Shown here piece by piece: positions 59,326 to 64,000 of a DNA stretch of 64,000 bases. The position numbers and the translations under genes were made by a program. The notes under the pieces were generated by a model that made no database searches, was not told the origin of the DNA, and saw only the letters and a list, made by a program, of their open reading frames with translations. The stretch is from positions 150,027-214,026 of the forward strand of contig NZ_FNAO01000008.1 in NCBI RefSeq assembly GCF_900101815.1, written 5' to 3'. The stretch comes from Pricia antarctica. Its GTDB lineage: Bacteria > Bacteroidota > Bacteroidia > Flavobacteriales > Flavobacteriaceae. How positions within the stretch are numbered: the stretch's first letter is position 1; each line of letters starts with the position of its first letter.

Positions 59326-61965
59326 ATGAAAATACGAGAAATAAATGCCATGCGCGGCCCCAACTATTGGTCTATTCGCAGAGAAAAACTGATAGTAATG
59401 GTCCTTGATCTTGAAGTGATGGAAGAGTATCCGACGAACGAGATTTCCGGTTTCGGGCCACGGCTTAAAAAAATGTTCCCAAGCATGTATGAACACCGCT
59501 GTTCCGAGGGCTGTGAAGGCGGATTTTTCATGCGAGTGGAAGAGGGTACTTGGATGGGACATGTGGTCGAGCATGTCGCCCTCGAAATACAGACCATGGC
59601 GGGAATGGATACCGGTTTCGGGCGTACCCGGGGTTTTGGAGAGAAAGGGGTTTATCACGTTGTCTTTTCGTATATCGAGGAAAATGCCGGACGTTATGCG
59701 GCCAAAGCAGCAGTGGCCATTTGCGAAGCCTTAATTTCAGGGAAGGATTACGATCTGGACGCCGACTTGCAACGTATGCGTGAATTACGGGAAGCCGAAC
59801 GCTTGGGACCCAGTACAGGTTCAATCGTGGAGGAAGCTGAGAGAAGGGGCATTCCGTGGTTACGCCTGAATAAATATTCGCTTTGCCAACTGGGCTATGG
59901 CGCGAATCAAAAACGTATACAAGCCACCGTCACCAGCGAGACAAGTAGTATCGGGGTCGAACTGGCCTGCGACAAGGAAGATACCAAATATCTTCTGGAA
60001 CAGGCGGAGGTACAGGTACCCCGAGGCGATATTATTTCGAAGGAAAGCAGTCTCAAGACTGCTTGCGATTTTATCGGCTTCCCATTGGTCATCAAACCCA
60101 TTGATGGCAATCACGGCCGTGGTATATCAGTGGACATCAACACCTACGATGATGCCCTCAAAGCCTTTCGTATCGCCAAGGAAATATCGGACCGCATTAT
60201 TGTAGAAAATTATATCACCGGTCAAGACTATCGCCTGCTGGTAATTAACAACGTATTGGTAGCCGCAGCCCTACGCTCTCCCGCCCATGTCATTGGCGAT
60301 GGAAAATCTACCATAGACAACCTGATTGCCGATAAGAATAGAGATCCTAGACGGGGCTATGGCCATGAAAAGGAACTGACCATAATCACGATCAACGATT
60401 TGACCAAAACCATCATCGATGATGCCGGATATACCTTGGATTCCGTACTTCCGGAAGGCGAAAAATTGGTATTAAAGGATACTGCCAATCTTAGCACAGG
60501 CGGTACGGCGGAAGATGTTACTCATATCGTACACCCTGCCAATGTTGCCATGGCCGAACGCATCTCGAAAATTATCGACCTCGATATCGCCGGTATCGAC
60601 ATCATGACCACAGATATCAGCAAACCGCTATCGGATACCGGTGGTGCCGTACTCGAAGTAAATGCCGGCCCCGGTTTTCGAATGCACTTGGCCCCTACCA
60701 AAGGGCTACCCAGAAATGTGGCTGCCCCCGTAGTGGACAAACTTTTTCCACATCAAATGGACAAGGGACGCATTCCCATAGTGGCCATTACCGGTACCAA
60801 TGGCAAGACGACCACCACCCGATTGATGGCGCATATGGCGAAAATGTCAGGGTATCGCGTTGGCTATACCACCAGCGATGGGGTCTACATCAAAAACAGG
60901 TTGCTTATGAAAGGGGATTGTACCGGCCCCCAAAGTACGGAATTCGTATTGCGCGACCCGACCGTAAACTTTGCGGTATTGGAATGTGCAAGAGGGGGGC
61001 TTTTACGGGCCGGGCTCGCCTTTTCCAAATGCGATGTCGGCATCGTCACCAATGTAGCCGCCGATCATTTGGGTTTAAAAGGCATTCATACGATAGAGCA
61101 ATTGGCTCAAGTAAAGGCCGTCATTCCTGAAACAGTGCTGCCCGATGGCTATGCCATTTTAAACGCAGATGACGATTTGGTCTACGATATGCGCAAGGGT
61201 TTGGAATGTAACGTCGCGCTTTTCTCTATGGACGAGGATAATCCTAGAATCAAGGCCCTCCAAAGAAAGGGGGGCATTACCGCTGTCTATGAGAACGGTT
61301 ATGTTACCCTATGTCGCGGTGCTTGGAAAATGCGGATTATGAAGGCAGAAAATATTCCGCTTACTTATAGCGGAAAGGCCAAGTTCATGATTCAGAACAT
61401 CTTGCCGGCCATCATCGCCTGCAATGTTAAAAACATTACCATTGAAGACATGAAGGCGGGATTGGAAACCTTTATACCATCCGCATCCCAGACCCCCGGA
61501 CGCCTTAATCTCTTTAAGTTCGAGAAATTCCAAATTCTGCTCGATTATGCCCATAATCCCTCCGGAATGCGGGCTCTTCAAAAATTTACCAATCAGATCG
61601 AGGCTACCCACAAGCTGGGTATCGTTGCAGGTATCGGGGATAGACGTGTAGAAGATAACAACCTGATTGGCAGTATCGCCGCCGAAATGTTCGATGAAAT
61701 CATCATACGACAAGACAAACATTTGCGGGGAAAGTCGGAAGAAGAATTGATCAAGATGTTGAAAGACGGTATCACTTCCAAAAATCCCGACATAAAAACT
61801 ACGATCATCACATCGGAAAAGGAAGCCATCTTCTACGCAATGAAAAATGTGCCTGAGGGGGCGTTGATTATTTTATGTAGCGATGTGGTATCAGAAGCCC
61901 TGGAACTCGTGGAAGACCTCAAGGAACAGGAACAAAAAGGAGCTTCGCTTATGGAGGAAGGATAA
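59326..61965 (+). CDS. cphA: Cyanophycin synthetase
   Basis: This enzyme polymerises aspartate and arginine into multi-L-arginyl-poly-L-aspartate. The 879-residue length and order match CphA1: an N-terminal domain (MKIREINAMRGPNYWSIRRE), an ATP-grasp domain that adds Asp (VIKPIDGNHGRGISVDI, GGAVLEVNAGPGFRMHLAPT), and a Mur ligase-like domain that adds Arg with P-loop VAITGTNGKTTTTRLMA near residue 490 and the block ILLDYAHNPSGMRALQKFTN. I use the ATG at 59326; the longer frame from 59170 would overlap cphB. The NtrB-like kinase gene follows after 110 bp. Confidence 0.95.
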   Translation: MKIREINAMRGPNYWSIRREKLIVMVLDLEVMEEYPTNEISGFGPRLKKMFPSMYEHRCSEGCEGGFFMRVEEGTWMGHVVEHVALEIQTMAGMDTGFGRTRGFGEKGVYHVVFSYIEENAGRYAAKAAVAICEALISGKDYDLDADLQRMRELREAERLGPSTGSIVEEAERRGIPWLRLNKYSLCQLGYGANQKRIQATVTSETSSIGVELACDKEDTKYLLEQAEVQVPRGDIISKESSLKTACDFIGFPLVIKPIDGNHGRGISVDINTYDDALKAFRIAKEISDRIIVENYITGQDYRLLVINNVLVAAALRSPAHVIGDGKSTIDNLIADKNRDPRRGYGHEKELTIITINDLTKTIIDDAGYTLDSVLPEGEKLVLKDTANLSTGGTAEDVTHIVHPANVAMAERISKIIDLDIAGIDIMTTDISKPLSDTGGAVLEVNAGPGFRMHLAPTKGLPRNVAAPVVDKLFPHQMDKGRIPIVAITGTNGKTTTTRLMAHMAKMSGYRVGYTTSDGVYIKNRLLMKGDCTGPQSTEFVLRDPTVNFAVLECARGGLLRAGLAFSKCDVGIVTNVAADHLGLKGIHTIEQLAQVKAVIPETVLPDGYAILNADDDLVYDMRKGLECNVALFSMDEDNPRIKALQRKGGITAVYENGYVTLCRGAWKMRIMKAENIPLTYSGKAKFMIQNILPAIIACNVKNITIEDMKAGLETFIPSASQTPGRLNLFKFEKFQILLDYAHNPSGMRALQKFTNQIEATHKLGIVAGIGDRRVEDNNLIGSIAAEMFDEIIIRQDKHLRGKSEEELIKMLKDGITSKNPDIKTTIITSEKEAIFYAMKNVPEGALIILCSDVVSEALELVEDLKEQEQKGASLMEEG

Positions 61966-62075
61966 AAGCCAGCCACGTTATAACCGTTTTAAGGTATGGT
62001 AATTTCCCTAAAATAGGTTGCGTTTACCCCGTCTGGATACCTCTAATTGGTAAGGCCAGAAAAAATTAAATCTAT

Positions 62076-63164
62076 ATGGTCGGCACAGAAGCAAAACTAA
62101 AAGAGCGCATCAAAGAACTTACCTGTCTCTACGAGGTTACCTCCATCATCGTGAACTCCGACTATGATCAATTGCAAACTTCGCTCGAAGCTATTATTTA
62201 TTGTCTAAAAAGAGCGTGGCAATTCGATGATGATACCGAAGTATTTTTACAAAACGGGGATTTTCATATTGAAACAAATGGATTTAATCAAGATTTATTT
62301 CTTATCAAATCAAATATACGGGTCTTCAACAAATCTGACGGATGTATTCAAGTAGGCTATCCAAAGGATAAGTATCGGCCATCCGATTTTTTGGAGGAAG
62401 AGAAAAAATTGCTTGAAAATGTTGCCTTGGCGGTAGGCAACTTGTTGGAAAGGAAACAAGTACATGATAGTGAAGCAGCCATTAAAAGACAAGTAGAGCG
62501 CGCGGACCGTCTTCATATCTTAGGGGAAATTACGGCGGGCATCGCCCATGAACTCAACACGCCACTTGCGAATATTCTGGGCTTTACGGAACTATTGAAG
62601 GAGAGGATGAGCGATCCCAACGGCATTCGTGACTTAGAGAAGATTGTGGACAATGCCATTTTCAGTCGTGAGGTGGTCAAAAAATTGATGTTCTTTGCTT
62701 GTGAAATGCCGCAGCAAATGAAGTCGGTATCTTTAATTCCCGTTGCAGAAAATGTATTGAAACTGCTGGGGCCTTCCCTACAATCCAAAAATATCAAACT
62801 GACCAAGGCTTTTAGCGATACAACTATAAAACTGCGCGCCGATACCGTACAGTTGACCCAAGTGCTTTTCAACCTTATCATGAATGCCATCTACTTTTCG
62901 CCGGAAGCCGGAAGCATTGATATTAGTATTGATGGACTTGGCAAAATGGCACAAATCCGAATTTCGGACGAGGGAACCGGGATTGCTCCCAAAATTGGGG
63001 ATAAGGTTTTTGAACCTTTCTTTACGACCAGACCGGTCGGCGAAGGTTCCGGTTTAGGGCTTAGCGTAGTTCATGGAATCATCAGCAGTCACAAAGGCGC
63101 TATTTCACACGGACCGAACTTACCAAAAGGTACTATATTTACCGTCGACTTTCCTAAATTGTAG
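62076..63164 (+). CDS. NtrB-like sensor histidine kinase
   Basis: A 362-residue soluble histidine kinase. The N-terminal 150 residues hold a coiled coil and an unassigned sensor region, possibly GAF-like. The HisKA motif is ITAGIAHELNTPLANILGF near residue 155, and the HATPase domain has VLFNLIMNAIYFSPEAG (N box), ISDEGTGIAPKIGDKVFEPF (G1, F box) and GEGSGLGLSVVHGIISSHKG (G2). The form is the NtrB/AtoS class that partners sigma-54 activators. The cognate regulator gene starts 2 bp after the stop codon. Confidence 0.9.
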   Translation: MVGTEAKLKERIKELTCLYEVTSIIVNSDYDQLQTSLEAIIYCLKRAWQFDDDTEVFLQNGDFHIETNGFNQDLFLIKSNIRVFNKSDGCIQVGYPKDKYRPSDFLEEEKKLLENVALAVGNLLERKQVHDSEAAIKRQVERADRLHILGEITAGIAHELNTPLANILGFTELLKERMSDPNGIRDLEKIVDNAIFSREVVKKLMFFACEMPQQMKSVSLIPVAENVLKLLGPSLQSKNIKLTKAFSDTTIKLRADTVQLTQVLFNLIMNAIYFSPEAGSIDISIDGLGKMAQIRISDEGTGIAPKIGDKVFEPFFTTRPVGEGSGLGLSVVHGIISSHKGAISHGPNLPKGTIFTVDFPKL

Positions 63165-63166
63165 GC

Positions 63167-64000
63167 ATGGCATTGCGCAAAGAAAATATTCTTATCGTAG
63201 ACGATGATATCCATATTCTAGAACTGCTACAAAGGCACTTACAGTCTATGGACTATCATACTTTTAAGGCCATTTCCGTAAAGGAGGCCCTGTTCATTCT
63301 TAAGGACACCGATATCGATTTATTGATTACGGACATTCGGATGCCCGATGTGAACGGTCTACAACTCCTACAATTTGTGAGCGAGCACTATCCTGAAATA
63401 CCTAAATTGGTCGTCACCGGATATCCCTCAGTGAACGGAGCATTTGAAGTTATCAAATCAGGGGCTATAGATTATCTGAGTAAACCGTTCACAAAAACTG
63501 AACTGAAACAAATTGTAGAAAAAACGTTCGCAAATGCTGCTCAAGATCAAAAACAGAAACCTGTTTCCCAAAACATACAAACCAATGATTACGCTGACAT
63601 GGTCGGGGCGTCGGAGGCGTTCGGCTCAGTAATCAATAGTATAGACCGGGTAAAGAACAACAAGGCCACCGTCATCGTAAAAGGGGAAAGTGGTACTGGT
63701 AAAGAATTGGTAGCACGCGCCATTCATTATTCCGGTAAGTTTTCTCGTGCGCCCTTTATAGCGGTCAATTGTGGTGCAATACCCGAAAATTTACAAGAAA
63801 CCGAACTTTTTGGCTACAAAAAGGGGGCCTTTACAGGGGCCAATGAAAATCGGAGCGGTTTCTTTCAGGCCGCTGAAGGCGGTACTTTATTTTTAGATGA
63901 AATCGGCACGGCTTCCCTTACTGTCCAGACCAAGTTACTTCGCGCATTGCAAGAAAAAGAAATAACGAAGGTCGGTTCGCAAAAAGTGGAGAAGGTAGAT
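63167..64000 (+). CDS. Sigma-54-dependent response regulator (NtrC family), partial
   Basis: The first 278 codons of an NtrC-type activator; the C-terminal part, including any Fis-type helix-turn-helix, is beyond the window. The receiver domain (residues 1-120) has ILIVDDDIHILELLQRHLQ and phosphoacceptor Asp in LLITDIRMPDVNGLQ. The AAA domain has Walker A VIVKGESGTGKELVARAIHY, the sigma-54 contact loop GAFTGANENR, and Walker B EGGTLFLDEIGTASLTVQT. It is the partner of the preceding kinase and would activate sigma-54 promoters, possibly including cphA. Confidence 0.93.
   Translation, partial: MALRKENILIVDDDIHILELLQRHLQSMDYHTFKAISVKEALFILKDTDIDLLITDIRMPDVNGLQLLQFVSEHYPEIPKLVVTGYPSVNGAFEVIKSGAIDYLSKPFTKTELKQIVEKTFANAAQDQKQKPVSQNIQTNDYADMVGASEAFGSVINSIDRVKNNKATVIVKGESGTGKELVARAIHYSGKFSRAPFIAVNCGAIPENLQETELFGYKKGAFTGANENRSGFFQAAEGGTLFLDEIGTASLTVQTKLLRALQEKEITKVGSQKVEKVD

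Overview
The window is chromosomal DNA from a member of the Flavobacteriaceae (phylum Bacteroidota), most likely a marine genus of the Maribacter/Zobellia/Arenibacter type. The evidence is protein-level: a 287-residue primary sigma factor without region 1.1, a cysteine-free AccD, a lipidated TamA-like protein (TamL), short archaeal-type phosphatidylserine decarboxylase, DUF6702 and DUF4174 proteins, and many copies of the Bacteroidota -7 promoter element TAnnTTTG directly upstream of start codons. Genes are densely packed. I see no tRNA, rRNA, insertion sequence, prophage or CRISPR array, so this is mainly core chromosome with a few accessory touches.

Layout. 1-4.1 kb: the 5' end of a probable PASTA protein, ddl, coaD, then a triple-PAS histidine kinase overlapping a single-domain response regulator. 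4.3-6.7 kb: NUDIX hydrolase and pyrE head to head with only 7 bp between start codons, an SRPBCC protein, and birA. 6.8-11.7 kb: a co-directional run rsfS-ftsH-LUD protein-cdsA-psd-acyl-CoA-binding protein, joining membrane proteolysis and phosphatidylethanolamine synthesis. 11.6-18.4 kb: creatininase-family amidohydrolase, a lipoprotein, valS carrying an unusual Gly/Ser/Ala-rich insertion, a DUF1573 protein and a PDZ aspartyl protease. 18.6-24.4 kb: aminotransferase, murB, a possible antisense small RNA, two ECF sigma factors (one with its anti-sigma factor), and lipA. 24.6-30.3 kb: a TPR hybrid kinase, lpxK, nif3, a cysteine-free zinc-ribbon-family protein, and DUF4174. 30.4-35.2 kb: kynurenine 3-monooxygenase, then a light-linked trio DUF2256, cryptochrome DASH and an iron-sulfur photolyase. 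35.5-44.8 kb: clpP, a lipoprotein, an MFS transporter, kynureninase, an O-methyltransferase, tatA, an M1 peptidase, DUF6702 and a TrmH-type methyltransferase. 45.0-54.9 kb: tamL, fbaA, accD, a lipoprotein, rpsO, pnp, rpoD, a VF530 protein and trmL. 55.0-64.0 kb: a broken aspartoacylase-type gene, rpe, ypdA, then isoaspartyl peptidase, cyanophycinase and cyanophycin synthetase, followed by an NtrB-like kinase and a sigma-54 activator cut off by the window edge.

How the genes work together. The clearest functional groups are the cyanophycin cluster (polymer synthesis, depolymerisation and dipeptide cleavage, beside an NtrB/NtrC-type pair), the photolyase/cryptochrome module, the phospholipid run with an embedded acyl-CoA-binding protein, and two separated kynurenine-pathway genes. 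No strongly novel system is evident. The best leads are the ValRS insertion, the antisense hairpin RNA after murB, the loss of zinc-ribbon cysteines in two unrelated proteins, the DUF2256-photolyase linkage, and the cyanophycin/two-component neighbourhood. All assignments are by eye from motifs and remembered family features; no database search was run.
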